A stretch of DNA of 64,000 bases from Clostridiales bacterium (GTDB taxonomy: Bacteria > Bacillota > Clostridia > Christensenellales > QALW01), in contig SVIH01000008.1 in assembly GCA_015069575.1 (NCBI GenBank), positions 1 to 64,000 on the forward strand, read 5' to 3'. Position numbers and translations under genes: made by a program. How positions within the stretch are numbered: the stretch's first letter is position 1; every line of letters starts with the position of its first letter. The notes beneath the pieces are model-generated. The model was not told the DNA's origin, searched no databases, and saw only the letters and a program-made list of their open reading frames with translations. Of this stretch, positions 8,276 through 17,113 are shown in pieces.

Positions 8276-9901
8276 CTATGCATTATATATAAACCACGCA
8301 CGGAAAACGGAAGAATTGTTTTGGCTGTTTCCTGTGCATTGTGCAAAGATTTTATAATTTGAACCGATAATTACATTTGATGAAACATCTTTGCGATCAA
8401 TTATTACAGTATAGTCAACTCCATTAAGGTTTACAACACCTTCAAATGTGTTAGCGCCAATATTTTTTGTTACTTTAACTGAATTTAAAACATAATTTCT
8501 GTTTTTATAATTTGCAGGATTTGTTGCTACAGCCGAAGTAAATTTATTAGAAGATGTGGTTATTGTTTTTTCGTCAGGCCAATACATAAACTTGTGTGAT
8601 TTAGTTGATGTGCCTTTAGAACTTGTTGCTGTGATAAGTGCCTCAATTTCACCATAATCGCAGTTTTCAAGGCTTAATGTTATTTCACAGGTGTTATATA
8701 ATTCGTTTTTAATTGATTGGATTATAGGAAGGTTTGATGTAATGGTAGCGCCTTCTTCTGTCTGGCATTTAAGTGTAATTGTATTGTCGCTGATAGATTC
8801 AGAATTATTTGCAGCAACTGTAAGTGTTACAGGTAATGGATCTCTATTTATAACAAAAACAATCGTTTTTGGAATTCTGTATGGTTGTGTAACAGAAAGA
8901 GAATAAGTGTTTTTTGAATCAGGTTCAATATTAACTTCGTATTTAAAATTGCCTGTGCCATCCATAGAAGAAGTTATATTTTTGTTGTTAAGTTCAACTT
9001 TTGCGTTTGATGAAGTCCAAAATTCGATCTGGTATTTATCATTATATACTTTAATATTCTGGCTTGATAACTTACTTGTATCAAGATCGGCTTCAGGCAC
9101 GGTCATTTGAAATGAATTTGCATCATATGAATATTCTTTGCTATCACGAACATAGTACGCATTTAAATTTGCATTAACGGTTGAATCGATAAATTCATAT
9201 TCTATGTCAAACAAATCCTCAAGGTAAAGGTCAACTTCAAGGGTATCTGTAATAAATGTGTGATATGTGTTATTGCATTTAAGATGAAGTCTGTCACCGG
9301 AAGTGCCTTTAAAAACAGCATGTACATATTCGATACCGCTATTATCTTTAAGTTTTGTGATTTCGGGTTTAGGTAAATTAAGTTTGCTAACGGTGTTTTT
9401 AGTAGGATCTATATTTATATCATTATTATCCGAAATGTATTGATATATTAATGTACCAACAAGAATAGAGCCAATTATAAACACTAAACATAATATCCAT
9501 ATTGCAACTGTAAAAGCGGAGTTTTTATTTGAATTTGAAGGTTTAATATCTTTTTTAGTTTTATTGTTAATTATATCTTGTTCAAATTCTTCGTCAAAAT
9601 TTTCATTGTCAAGAAAAATATCAAGTTCTTCATCTTCAATAATATTTTCATCAGAAATTTCATTGGTTTCTTCAATATAAAAATCATCAGATTCTATGTT
9701 TTTAGTTTCAACAAAATCTGTTTGCTCATCTGATTCTTCCGTGATTGCATCTTCAACAGTAAATTCTTCAATAACAAGATTGCTTGCATCATTTTTTGCG
9801 GGGGTGTTTATTGAAGTTTCGGTTTTTTCAAGAGGATAACCGCAATGAAAACATTTTGTACGAGTATCATTATTTTTTGCACCGCATTTATTACAAATCA
9901 T
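8276..9901 (-). CDS. Zinc-ribbon membrane protein with acidic linker and extracytoplasmic domains
   Basis: The start is ATG 9901 after AAAGGTGA; the reading frame is open further upstream but that region contains the promoter. The 541-residue protein begins with a zinc ribbon (CNKCGAKN...KCFHCG, residues 3-22), followed by a strongly acidic Glu/Asp-rich linker (about 35-120), one membrane segment (about 130-155), and a large extracytoplasmic part with repeated beta-rich, Ig-like stretches. This plan is common in clostridial proteins of unknown function where a cytoplasmic zinc ribbon is tied to an external beta domain. It is divergent from the class A penicillin-binding protein gene, so a wall-related role is possible but not shown. 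Confidence 0.8.
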   Translation of the reverse strand: MICNKCGAKNNDTRTKCFHCGYPLEKTETSINTPAKNDASNLVIEEFTVEDAITEESDEQTDFVETKNIESDDFYIEETNEISDENIIEDEELDIFLDNENFDEEFEQDIINNKTKKDIKPSNSNKNSAFTVAIWILCLVFIIGSILVGTLIYQYISDNNDINIDPTKNTVSKLNLPKPEITKLKDNSGIEYVHAVFKGTSGDRLHLKCNNTYHTFITDTLEVDLYLEDLFDIEYEFIDSTVNANLNAYYVRDSKEYSYDANSFQMTVPEADLDTSKLSSQNIKVYNDKYQIEFWTSSNAKVELNNKNITSSMDGTGNFKYEVNIEPDSKNTYSLSVTQPYRIPKTIVFVINRDPLPVTLTVAANNSESISDNTITLKCQTEEGATITSNLPIIQSIKNELYNTCEITLSLENCDYGEIEALITATSSKGTSTKSHKFMYWPDEKTITTSSNKFTSAVATNPANYKNRNYVLNSVKVTKNIGANTFEGVVNLNGVDYTVIIDRKDVSSNVIIGSNYKIFAQCTGNSQNNSSVFRAWFIYNA

Positions 9902-9931
9902 AAAATTCACCTTTAAAATTTTTATATGTAT

Positions 9932-9960
9932 AGTATAACATATGTTTCCTTGCTTGGCAA
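9932..9960 (-). promoter_or_regulatory. SigA-type promoter of the zinc-ribbon gene
   Basis: On the minus strand TTGCCA (9955-9960) and TATACT (9932-9937) are 17 bases apart, 31 bases before the start codon. Confidence 0.7.
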
Positions 9961-10010
9961 TAATTTGAATATTTTTTTTGTTTGTACGAATAATAAAAAC
10001 AGGTGATTTT

Positions 10011-12248
10011 ATGAAAAAAATAAAAAAATTCAGATTAGTTCTATTTTCTTTAATACTTATATTATGTTTAATATCAGCATTTTTGATTTTTAAAGTACCT
10101 GATTTATCAGTTGAAAAAATAACAAATATTAGCCAAACGCTTACAATTTTTGATAAAAATAATGAAGTATGTGCAAAAATCAACAGTGGTGAAAACAGAC
10201 AAAATGTAAACTTTGAAGAAATTCCAAAACATACAGTGAATGCGTTAATAGCAACAGAAGATATCAGATTTTATCAACATAACGGTATTGATATTAAAAG
10301 AATAATCGGCGCAATATTGGCTGATATAAAAGCAGGTGATTTTAAAGAAGGCGCAAGCACAATTACACAACAACTTATAAAGAATTCACATTTGTCAAAT
10401 GAAAAAACTATAATGCGCAAAATAAATGAGGCAATTTTAGCGCTTCAGCTTGAAAGAAAATATGATAAAAATGAAATTCTGGAAATGTATCTGAATTTTG
10501 TGTACTTTGGCAGAGGTGCATATGGCATACAAGCTGCCGCAAAAGCATATTTCGGAATCGATGCAAAAGATCTTAGTTGTCCGCAAAGTGCAGTTTTAAT
10601 CGGAATTTTAAAAGCACCTAATAAATATGCTCCCCATATTAATATGGAAAAATGCATTTCAAGAAGAAACACGGTGCTTTCGCAAATGCATAAATATGGC
10701 TTTATTTCCCAAAGTGAGTTTGAGCAATATAAAAACGAAAAAATCACCGTTGTTGAACAGGAAAAAATCGGTGATTATGGGTATTTTACTGATTATGTGC
10801 TTGAAGAAGGCGCATCAGTTTTAGGGATTTCTGTAAGTGATTTTATGGGAAGCGGATATAAAGTGTATACTACGCTTGATTCGTATTTGCAAACAGAATT
10901 GCAAAATATTTATGATGATGAAAATAATTTTCCCAATAAAGATGTTCAGTCTGCATCGGTAGTAATAGATAATAATTCAGGCGGCATAAGTGCGATGATA
11001 GGTGGCCGTGAACATCAGGGAATGCGCCTATTTAACAGGGCAACTGCAAACAGGCAACCGGGTTCATGTATAAAACCTGTGCTGGTGTATGCACCTGCTT
11101 TTGAAAAAGGTACAATAACATCAGCAACAATTCTTGATGATTATAGAAAAGATTTTAACGGATATCGTCCTACAAATTATAAGGATGTATATTACGGTAA
11201 GGTAACGGTAAGAGATGCGCTGAAGTTATCATTAAATATACCTGCAGTTGATCTTTTAGATAAAACAGGGGTTGAATATTCAAAACAATTTGCAAAAAAT
11301 GCAGGAATAGAATTTGATGATAGTGATTTAAATTTAGCGATTTCGTTAGGCGGAATGAAATATGGAACATCTGTTTTAAAATTAGCAGGCGCTTACAGAT
11401 GCTTCGCTATGAATGGAAAATATGTTGAGCCTTGGTGTATTGAAAAAATCACTGATTATGATGGTAATATTCTTTATCAACATCAAACACAGGAAAAACA
11501 TGTTTTTAAGGATAGTACTGCATTTATAATAACAGATATATTGTGCGAAGTTTCAAAGCAGACAAATAACCCGTTAAATAAATTAAAATATCCTGTTGCT
11601 TGCAAAACAGGAACAGTTGCTTATACACAAGGAAATTCAGATGCACTTTCAACAGCATATACAAAAAACCATACGGTAAGTGTTTGGATGGGATATGATA
11701 AAACTGATAGTGAGAATCATCTTGATAGTTCAGTTACGGGAAGTTCATATCCATCGCAAATAGTTTATTATATTTTCAATAAGATAGTAAATAAATATCA
11801 ATATGAATCATTTATTATGCCTGAATCGGTTGTATATAAAGAAATTGATGCATACTCTTTAAAAAAAGAAAATAAAATATATCTTGCAACTGAATATACG
11901 CCCAAAAACAATATTATAAAAGAATATTTTGATATTGATAATTGTCCTAAATATTCAAGTGATTATTGGGAGAGTCCTCAAAAAATAGATAAAATTTATG
12001 CACAATTAAATGAATTGCGTCATATGGAAATTTCGTTTAATGCAAAACAAAATTTTGTTGATTATATTATATATAAAAATAATACAAAAGTTGCTGTTCT
12101 GTGGGGAAATAAGGGCGAAAAATTAATCTATACAGATAAAGAATATAATCAAGATGATTCTTATTATATTGTGCCTGTTCATAAGATAATTAATGTTAAC
12201 GGGAGCGGATTACAAGGCGAAAAATCAAAGGAAATTAAACTTAATTAA
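10011..12248 (+). CDS. Class A penicillin-binding protein (transglycosylase/transpeptidase)
   Basis: The start is ATG 10011 after AGGTGAT. The 745-residue protein has a membrane anchor (about 8-28), a GT51 glycosyltransferase domain (about 55-230) with the catalytic motif ATEDIRFYQHNGID and EGASTITQQL, and a transpeptidase domain with the active-site SCIK motif (PGSCIKP), SLN (KLSLNIPAV) and KTGT (CKTGTVAY). It polymerises and cross-links peptidoglycan on the outer face of the membrane. Length and domain order fit PBP1A/1F-type proteins. The C-terminal ~100 residues (about 640-745) have no motif I recognise. Confidence 0.93.
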   Translation: MKKIKKFRLVLFSLILILCLISAFLIFKVPDLSVEKITNISQTLTIFDKNNEVCAKINSGENRQNVNFEEIPKHTVNALIATEDIRFYQHNGIDIKRIIGAILADIKAGDFKEGASTITQQLIKNSHLSNEKTIMRKINEAILALQLERKYDKNEILEMYLNFVYFGRGAYGIQAAAKAYFGIDAKDLSCPQSAVLIGILKAPNKYAPHINMEKCISRRNTVLSQMHKYGFISQSEFEQYKNEKITVVEQEKIGDYGYFTDYVLEEGASVLGISVSDFMGSGYKVYTTLDSYLQTELQNIYDDENNFPNKDVQSASVVIDNNSGGISAMIGGREHQGMRLFNRATANRQPGSCIKPVLVYAPAFEKGTITSATILDDYRKDFNGYRPTNYKDVYYGKVTVRDALKLSLNIPAVDLLDKTGVEYSKQFAKNAGIEFDDSDLNLAISLGGMKYGTSVLKLAGAYRCFAMNGKYVEPWCIEKITDYDGNILYQHQTQEKHVFKDSTAFIITDILCEVSKQTNNPLNKLKYPVACKTGTVAYTQGNSDALSTAYTKNHTVSVWMGYDKTDSENHLDSSVTGSSYPSQIVYYIFNKIVNKYQYESFIMPESVVYKEIDAYSLKKENKIYLATEYTPKNNIIKEYFDIDNCPKYSSDYWESPQKIDKIYAQLNELRHMEISFNAKQNFVDYIIYKNNTKVAVLWGNKGEKLIYTDKEYNQDDSYYIVPVHKIINVNGSGLQGEKSKEIKLN

Positions 12249-12301
12249 TTTTTTGCTTTTAATTTTTTGAAAAATATGTTAAAATTATTGCGGTGATTAT
12301 T

Positions 12302-13231
12302 ATGAAAACTGCAATTTATGATAAATCAGGTATAAAAATAGCAGGTGACGATAGCCTGTTTGATAAACTACCTGCACATATTTTAAGCGAGGATCTTCCG
12401 TTAATTGAAAACGGGGGATTATATTCACGCTTAAGTGACGGTAGTATCTCTGTTATTTATGCCGATGAAAAGGCGCTTGAGAATTTTGTTGAAAAGAAAA
12501 ATGAAAACAAAAGACTTACCAAAAACGAATTTATCAAAAACCTTCTTTTTGGAATAAACGGTACAGATATAAAAAATATGTGTACAAGATATTCGTTTAT
12601 GTTTGATGATGCGCGAAGAGTTTTTGTTGCTGAATTAAATGAAGATATTTCAGGATTTGTTACGCCGTTAGAAGAAATCTTTGATGATGATTCCATAACC
12701 GTAATCGGTCTTGATGGGCACCGTATTGCCGTTATTTGCCTTGAAGATGATATCTTGGCTGAAGAAATGGCTGATGCAATCGGTGGAACATTTGCAGAAC
12801 TTAACACCGATTATAATATTGGCGTAAGTTGTATCTGTGATAATGCATCACAACTTTCTTTTGCTTTTGAACAGGCACTTTCTGCAATAAGGGTTGGTAA
12901 AAAACTATCTTATTCAGGCGGTGTGTGGTTTTATTCAAATATTTTGCCTGAACTTATAATTTCAGAACTTCCAAGTGAAGCGGTAAACGGGTTAAAAGAA
13001 AAAGCAGAACAAGTTCGTAAAACACTTGATAGTGAAACTATTGAAATTGCGCAGGAGTTTTTTAAGCATAATCTGAATATAAGCGAAACTGCAAAATTTT
13101 GCTATCTTCATCGCAATACACTTATTTATAAACTTGATAAAATTCAAAAAGAAACAGGTTTTAATATGCGTAACTTTAACGAAGCAGTTGCGCTCAGAAT
13201 ATATATTGCAGCAAATAAGGTGTTAAAATAA
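12302..13231 (+). CDS. PucR/CdaR-type helix-turn-helix regulator
   Basis: The start is ATG 12302 after GGTGAT, three codons inside the longest frame. The C-terminal ~60 residues (about 245-305: NISETAKFCYLHRNTLIYKL) are the PucR-type helix-turn-helix found in purine-catabolism and sugar-diacid regulators, where HRNTL is the hallmark. The preceding 150 residues resemble the GGDEF-like central domain of that family. The N-terminal sensor part (1-90) has no recognisable domain. The ligand and targets are unknown; it lies just upstream of a CtpA-type protease, with three bases between them, so co-transcription is likely. Confidence 0.8.
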   Translation: MKTAIYDKSGIKIAGDDSLFDKLPAHILSEDLPLIENGGLYSRLSDGSISVIYADEKALENFVEKKNENKRLTKNEFIKNLLFGINGTDIKNMCTRYSFMFDDARRVFVAELNEDISGFVTPLEEIFDDDSITVIGLDGHRIAVICLEDDILAEEMADAIGGTFAELNTDYNIGVSCICDNASQLSFAFEQALSAIRVGKKLSYSGGVWFYSNILPELIISELPSEAVNGLKEKAEQVRKTLDSETIEIAQEFFKHNLNISETAKFCYLHRNTLIYKLDKIQKETGFNMRNFNEAVALRIYIAANKVLK

Positions 13232-13234
13232 TTT

Positions 13235-14401
13235 ATGAGAAAAAAAAGAACATCGTTTGTATCCATACTATTAATAATTATAATAAGTTTTTGCGGTGGA
13301 TATTTTTTTAACAACTATATTAATAGTGGTTCATTAACATTTGAACAAACAAGGGCTTTAAATCAGGCGGCAAAAATAATTAACGATGCAGCTATCAATG
13401 AGCAGGATGGCGATTACACTGTTGATTTTGCATTAAAAGGAATGGCGGCTTCTTTAAATGACCCTTATGCATATTATTTTACTGCTGATGAGTTAAAAGA
13501 GTATAATAACTCGGTTTCAGGTGTTGTTGAAGGCGGAATAGGTGTTCAGATTGTAATGGAAGGTAATGAATGCCGAATAGTCGATGTTTATTCAGGATTA
13601 ACTGCAAAAAGCGCGGGAATTAAAGTTAATGATGTTATAATTAAAGTTGATAATGAGGCTGTAGCCGACCTCTCTTTAGAAGAAATAAGTTCTAAAGTTA
13701 AGGGCGAAGAAGGAACAAGTGTTAAAATCACTGTTTTAAGGGATAATAAAGAACTAACTTTTAATGTTCAACGCAGTAACGGTCAACGGCAAATGACCGA
13801 ATACAGTATGATTGAAAATACAAAAATACTGTATGTGAAAATTATTTCATTCCGTGGCAATGCTGCTGAATATTTTAAAAAAGCAATTGAATTTGGTGAA
13901 GAAAATCAATACGAAAGTATATTGGTTGATATAAGGGATAATGGTGGAGGCGAACTTTCAGTGTTTGCTTCTATTGCCGATGTTTTGTTGCCCGAAGCTG
14001 AAATATTTTATGCGATGGATAGGCACGGTAATAAAAATAACGTAATTACCTCTGATGCTGAATATATAAATAAACCGATATGTGTGCTTGTTAATGCATC
14101 AAGTGCAAGCGCATCAGAAGCCTTTGCAGGCTCTTTAAGAGATGTTGTTAATGCAAAAATAGTTGGCACAAAAACATTTGGCAAAGGAATTATGCAAACA
14201 AGTTATAGTTTAACCAACGGTGGCGTATTTAAGTTAACAACAGGTAAATATTATCTGCCAAGCGGTCAATGCATTCATGAAAAAGGCATTGAACCTGATT
14301 ATAATGTAGAACTTTCTGAAGAATTAAGCCAAAAATATTGGCTAAGAAATATGGAAAATGATTTACAATTTAAAAAGGCTGTTAAATTATTGACAAATTA
14401 A
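13235..14401 (+). CDS. Carboxy-terminal processing protease (S41 family)
   Basis: The 388-residue protein has an N-terminal membrane anchor (about 7-27), a PDZ domain (about 98-180, GGIGVQIVMEGN) and an S41 peptidase domain with the Ser-Lys dyad: the nucleophile in NASSASASEAFAG and the base in GTKTFGKGIMQ. These proteases cleave C-termini or processed substrates in the extracytoplasmic space; in spore formers, relatives include CtpB, which activates SigK signalling. Whether this copy is CtpB cannot be decided. Its stop codon overlaps the -35 region of a perfect promoter (14390-14418) for the next transcript. Confidence 0.92.
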   Translation: MRKKRTSFVSILLIIIISFCGGYFFNNYINSGSLTFEQTRALNQAAKIINDAAINEQDGDYTVDFALKGMAASLNDPYAYYFTADELKEYNNSVSGVVEGGIGVQIVMEGNECRIVDVYSGLTAKSAGIKVNDVIIKVDNEAVADLSLEEISSKVKGEEGTSVKITVLRDNKELTFNVQRSNGQRQMTEYSMIENTKILYVKIISFRGNAAEYFKKAIEFGEENQYESILVDIRDNGGGELSVFASIADVLLPEAEIFYAMDRHGNKNNVITSDAEYINKPICVLVNASSASASEAFAGSLRDVVNAKIVGTKTFGKGIMQTSYSLTNGGVFKLTTGKYYLPSGQCIHEKGIEPDYNVELSEELSQKYWLRNMENDLQFKKAVKLLTN

Positions 14402-14418
14402 TTATTATGTTTTATAAT
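14390..14418 (+). promoter_or_regulatory. Perfect consensus SigA promoter of the TM1266/ABC operon leader
   Basis: TTGACA (14390-14395), a 17-base spacer and TATAAT (14413-14418) match the consensus exactly. The predicted transcript start at about 14425 lies 150 bases before the first gene, leaving a long untranslated leader. Confidence 0.9.
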
Positions 14419-14424
14419 AAAGGT

Positions 14425-14576
14425 GTTCAAAGTGAAGGATGCGTTCTGACATGGAGACGGTTTATATATCACTGAAAGCAAGGTTATTACTAAGCCCAGG
14501 TAAAGCAGAAATTTAATAGTATTTTTTAATTCTCTTTACTTGTGTTTTGTAAAGAGAATTTTTTTATGGAGGTAAA
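14425..14576 (+). promoter_or_regulatory. Candidate riboswitch leader with antiterminator/terminator switch (class not recognised)
   Basis: The leader runs from the predicted transcript start to the start codon. A closing stem can form between UUCUG (14444-14448) and CAGAA (14506-14510), enclosing a hairpin GGUUA/UAAGCC (14482-14495). The segment GUAAAGCAGAA (14500-14510) mimics the 3' arm of the terminator, GUAAAGAGAA (14549-14558), and can pair with the terminator 5' arm UUCUCUUUAC (14530-14539) through 10 pairs and one bulged C. Closing the upstream stem would release that arm and allow termination. I see no TPP, FMN, SAM, cobalamin, purine, lysine, glycine, GEMM or T-box core. Ligand unknown. 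Confidence 0.65.
14528..14565 (+). terminator. Intrinsic terminator inside the leader, just before the ribosome-binding site
   Basis: A 12-base stem AATTCTCTTTAC / GTAAAGAGAATT with a 9-base loop is followed by T5. GGAGG starts three bases later, so the hairpin gates the downstream operon and does not simply end the upstream one. Confidence 0.88.
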
Positions 14577-14840
14577 ATGGAAAACAGAATAGGCGTTGTT
14601 GGAATCGTAATAGATGATCCTAAAAAATCTGCTGAATCAGTTAATGAACTTTTAAGTGATTTTTCAGATATAATTATAGGCAGAATGGGTATTCCTTACG
14701 AAAAAAGAAGTATATGTATAATTTCTGTTATGGTTGATGGCACTAACGATCGTATCGGTGCGTTGTGCGGCAAACTTGGCAGATTAGAAGGCGTTAATGC
14801 CAAAAGTGTATTATCAACAAAAATATATAAAGGAGAATAA
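14577..14840 (+). CDS. TM1266-type iron-only hydrogenase system regulator family protein
   Basis: The 87-residue protein begins MENRIGVVGIVIDD and has the ferredoxin-like/ACT-like fold pattern of the TM1266 family, whose name comes from proximity to [FeFe]-hydrogenase maturation genes; the sequence IIIGRMGIPYEKRSICIISV fits it well. Its molecular role is not established. Here no hydrogenase gene is nearby; it starts a four-gene operon with an ABC transporter, two bases upstream of the binding-protein gene. The strong GGAGG site follows directly on the leader terminator, so it is the first gene controlled by that switch. Confidence 0.78.
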   Translation: MENRIGVVGIVIDDPKKSAESVNELLSDFSDIIIGRMGIPYEKRSICIISVMVDGTNDRIGALCGKLGRLEGVNAKSVLSTKIYKGE

Positions 14841-14842
14841 TT

Positions 14843-15823
14843 ATGAAAAAGATTTTTAGTTTGTTTTTAATTTTGTCACTTGTAATAACAGTTTTTGCAG
14901 GCTGCGATAACCAAGAAAACACACAAGCAGATGATGAATATAACGCAGTTGATATTAAAGTTGCAGCGCTAATGGGTCCAACAGGAATGGGAATGTCCAA
15001 ACTTATGGCAGATAGTGACGCAAAAAAAACTGCTAATAACTATACATTTGAACTCTTTAAAGCGCCAACTGATTTAACAGGTTTGATTATTAACGGTGAA
15101 TTCCAGATTGCTGCAGTGCCAACAAATCTTGCAGCAACACTTTATAATAAAACAAAAGGTCAGGTAAAGCTTCTTGCGCTTAACACGTTAGGCGTGCTTT
15201 ATATTCTTGAAAAAGGCGAAACAATTAATTCAATAAATGACCTTGAAGGTAAAAAAATATATTCTTCAGGTCAGGCGGCAACTCCACAATATGCACTTGA
15301 TTATGTTTTAAAGGCTAATAATATTAATTGTCAGGTTGAATACTTTTCAACCCATGAAGAACTTGCAACTCAGGCTTTAGCAGGTAATGCGGATATAATA
15401 CTTATTCCTGAACCGCAAGTTTCAACAATTCTTTCAAAAAATGCCGGTTTCAGAATAGCCGTTGATTTTAATAAAGCATGGAATGATGCAACAAACAATA
15501 GTTCGTTATTTTCTATGGGCTGCCTTGTTGTAAGAAAAGATTTTGCGGATTCAAATCCCAAAGCGGTTGAGAAATTTTTAGAAGAATATACAGCATCGGT
15601 AAAATTTGTTAACGAAAATCATGATGAAGCATCACAAATTATTGCAAATTATAAGATAGTTCCTAATCAGTTAATAGCAAAAAATGCTATTCCAAACTGT
15701 AAAATGGTCACAATTTCAGGTGAAGAAATGAAAACAAAAACCAAACCATATCTTCAGATTTTATTTGATAGCGATAAAAAATCAATAGGCGGTGCATTAC
15801 CGGGTGAAGACTTCTATTATTAA
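14843..15823 (+). CDS. ABC transporter substrate-binding lipoprotein (NitT/TauT, NMT1-like)
   Basis: The 326-residue protein has a lipoprotein signal (VFAGC, acylated Cys21) and a periplasmic-binding fold of the NMT1/SsuA type, including MGPTGMGMSKLM near the N-terminus of the mature part and the typical LTGLIINGEFQIAAVPTNLAA region. This family binds aliphatic sulfonates, nitrate, thiamine pyrimidine precursors or related small molecules; the substrate here cannot be read from sequence. It is membrane-anchored outside the cell and should feed the permease and ATPase encoded next. The permease gene begins within its last codons. Confidence 0.88.
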   Translation: MKKIFSLFLILSLVITVFAGCDNQENTQADDEYNAVDIKVAALMGPTGMGMSKLMADSDAKKTANNYTFELFKAPTDLTGLIINGEFQIAAVPTNLAATLYNKTKGQVKLLALNTLGVLYILEKGETINSINDLEGKKIYSSGQAATPQYALDYVLKANNINCQVEYFSTHEELATQALAGNADIILIPEPQVSTILSKNAGFRIAVDFNKAWNDATNNSSLFSMGCLVVRKDFADSNPKAVEKFLEEYTASVKFVNENHDEASQIIANYKIVPNQLIAKNAIPNCKMVTISGEEMKTKTKPYLQILFDSDKKSIGGALPGEDFYY

Positions 15824-16571
15824 AAAAATATTAACCCCAATAATAATAACTGCCATATGGTTAATCATATGGCAGGGTGTTTATTTGATTGTTAATAATT
15901 CATTGTTTGTTTGTGCACCGTTAGATGTTCTAAAAAGAATATTTATTCTTTCACAAACAAAAGTATTTTGGTTTGATGTGTGTTCAAGCGTTGTAAGAAT
16001 AGTTATAGGTTTCATTCTTGGTGTATTTGCAGGGCTTTTTATGGCATTTATAAGCAGTATAAATTTTGCTGAAAAACTTTTTTCGCCATTAAAATTGATT
16101 ATTCGTGCAACACCTATTGCTTCTTTTATTATGCTTGCTTGGATTTGGCTTGATAGGGAAAATATTCCTGTATTTGTTTCATTTTTAATGGTCGTTCCTG
16201 TTATCTGGGGAAATGTTTCAACAGGAATTAAAAACATTGGTAAAAACTATAAAGAACTTGCAAAAGTATATAATATAAAAAAATCACGTCAAATAAAATA
16301 TATATACTTTCCGGGTGTTTTGCCATATTTTACATCAGCACTTTGCACATGTGCGGGGCTTGTTTGGAAAGCAGGTGTTGCAGCAGAAGTTCTTTGTCAG
16401 CCTAAAAACTCCATTGGAACGAATTTATTTTATGCCAAAAGCATTTTGGAAACATTAGATGTTTTTGCATGGACAACAGTTATCATTATTATAAGCCTTT
16501 TGCTTGAATGGATAATAAAATATGTGCTTAAAAAACTTGAGAAAAAGTTTTTATTTGCGGGGTTAACATGA
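15804..16571 (+). CDS. ABC transporter permease (NitT/TauT-like)
   Basis: I chose GTG 15804, which follows AGGCGG; GTG 15792 in the same frame is the alternative and overlaps the lipoprotein gene further. The 255-residue protein has about six membrane segments and the EAA-like cytoplasmic loop (about 170-190: ELAKVYNIKKSRQIKYIYFP) that contacts the ATPase. It belongs to the binding-protein-dependent permease family of nitrate/sulfonate/taurine importers. The gene overlaps its binding-protein gene and its ATPase gene, so the three form one importer. Confidence 0.88.
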   Translation: MKTSIIKKILTPIIITAIWLIIWQGVYLIVNNSLFVCAPLDVLKRIFILSQTKVFWFDVCSSVVRIVIGFILGVFAGLFMAFISSINFAEKLFSPLKLIIRATPIASFIMLAWIWLDRENIPVFVSFLMVVPVIWGNVSTGIKNIGKNYKELAKVYNIKKSRQIKYIYFPGVLPYFTSALCTCAGLVWKAGVAAEVLCQPKNSIGTNLFYAKSILETLDVFAWTTVIIIISLLLEWIIKYVLKKLEKKFLFAGLT

Positions 16572-17113
16572 TAAAAATAAAAAATTTAACCGTAAAATTT
16601 GAGAAAACAATTCTTGAAAATATAAATATCGAATTCAATAGTGGCGTGTATTGTATATATGCACCATCTGGCAGGGGCAAAACAACGCTTTTAAACGCTA
16701 TAGCAGGATTGATTAAGTATAAAGGGGAAATATCTGTTAACGGTAAAATCAGTTATATTTTTCAGGAAGATAGATTGTTGAATTGGCTTAGTGCAAAACA
16801 AAATATTATGCTTGTTGAGCCTGATGAAAAAACTGCCTTAGAGTATATGAATTATTTGGGAATCACCGAATTTCAGGATAAAAAAGCACAAGAACTTTCG
16901 GGCGGAATGAAAAGAAGATGCGCGCTTGTCCGCGGATTATCAGTTGATACAGACATATATCTTCTTGATGAACCCTTCAGAGCGTTAGATAAGGTTAATG
17001 CCCAAAAAGTAAGGGATATTATAAATGAAATGGCAACAACAAAATTATTTATTATAGTTACTCATAATGAGGAAGATTTTGAACTATTAAATGCAAAAAA
17101 AATATTACTTTAA
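16568..17113 (+). CDS. ABC transporter ATPase (short)
   Basis: The 181-residue protein has Walker A (APSGRGKTT, about 33-41), Q-loop (IFQEDRLLNW), signature LSGGMKRR, Walker B (IYLLDEPF) and the H-loop (IVTHNEED). It is shorter than typical NitT/TauT ATPases (about 240-260) and ends soon after the H-loop, lacking the usual C-terminal extension, yet all nucleotide-binding motifs are intact, so it is probably functional. It overlaps the permease gene by four bases. The last 9 bases overlap the convergent small gene. Confidence 0.88.
   Translation: MIKIKNLTVKFEKTILENINIEFNSGVYCIYAPSGRGKTTLLNAIAGLIKYKGEISVNGKISYIFQEDRLLNWLSAKQNIMLVEPDEKTALEYMNYLGITEFQDKKAQELSGGMKRRCALVRGLSVDTDIYLLDEPFRALDKVNAQKVRDIINEMATTKLFIIVTHNEEDFELLNAKKILL

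Noticed and set aside
9902-10183. N-terminal extension of the zinc-ribbon gene
   Set aside because: The extra 94 codons overlap the divergent promoter and the start of the class A PBP gene, have no ribosome-binding site and no zinc-ribbon homology.
14425-14520. TPP riboswitch controlling the NMT1-like transporter
   Set aside because: The core CUGAGA and the ACC..GAUCUGG..UAAU..CCAGCG box are both missing.
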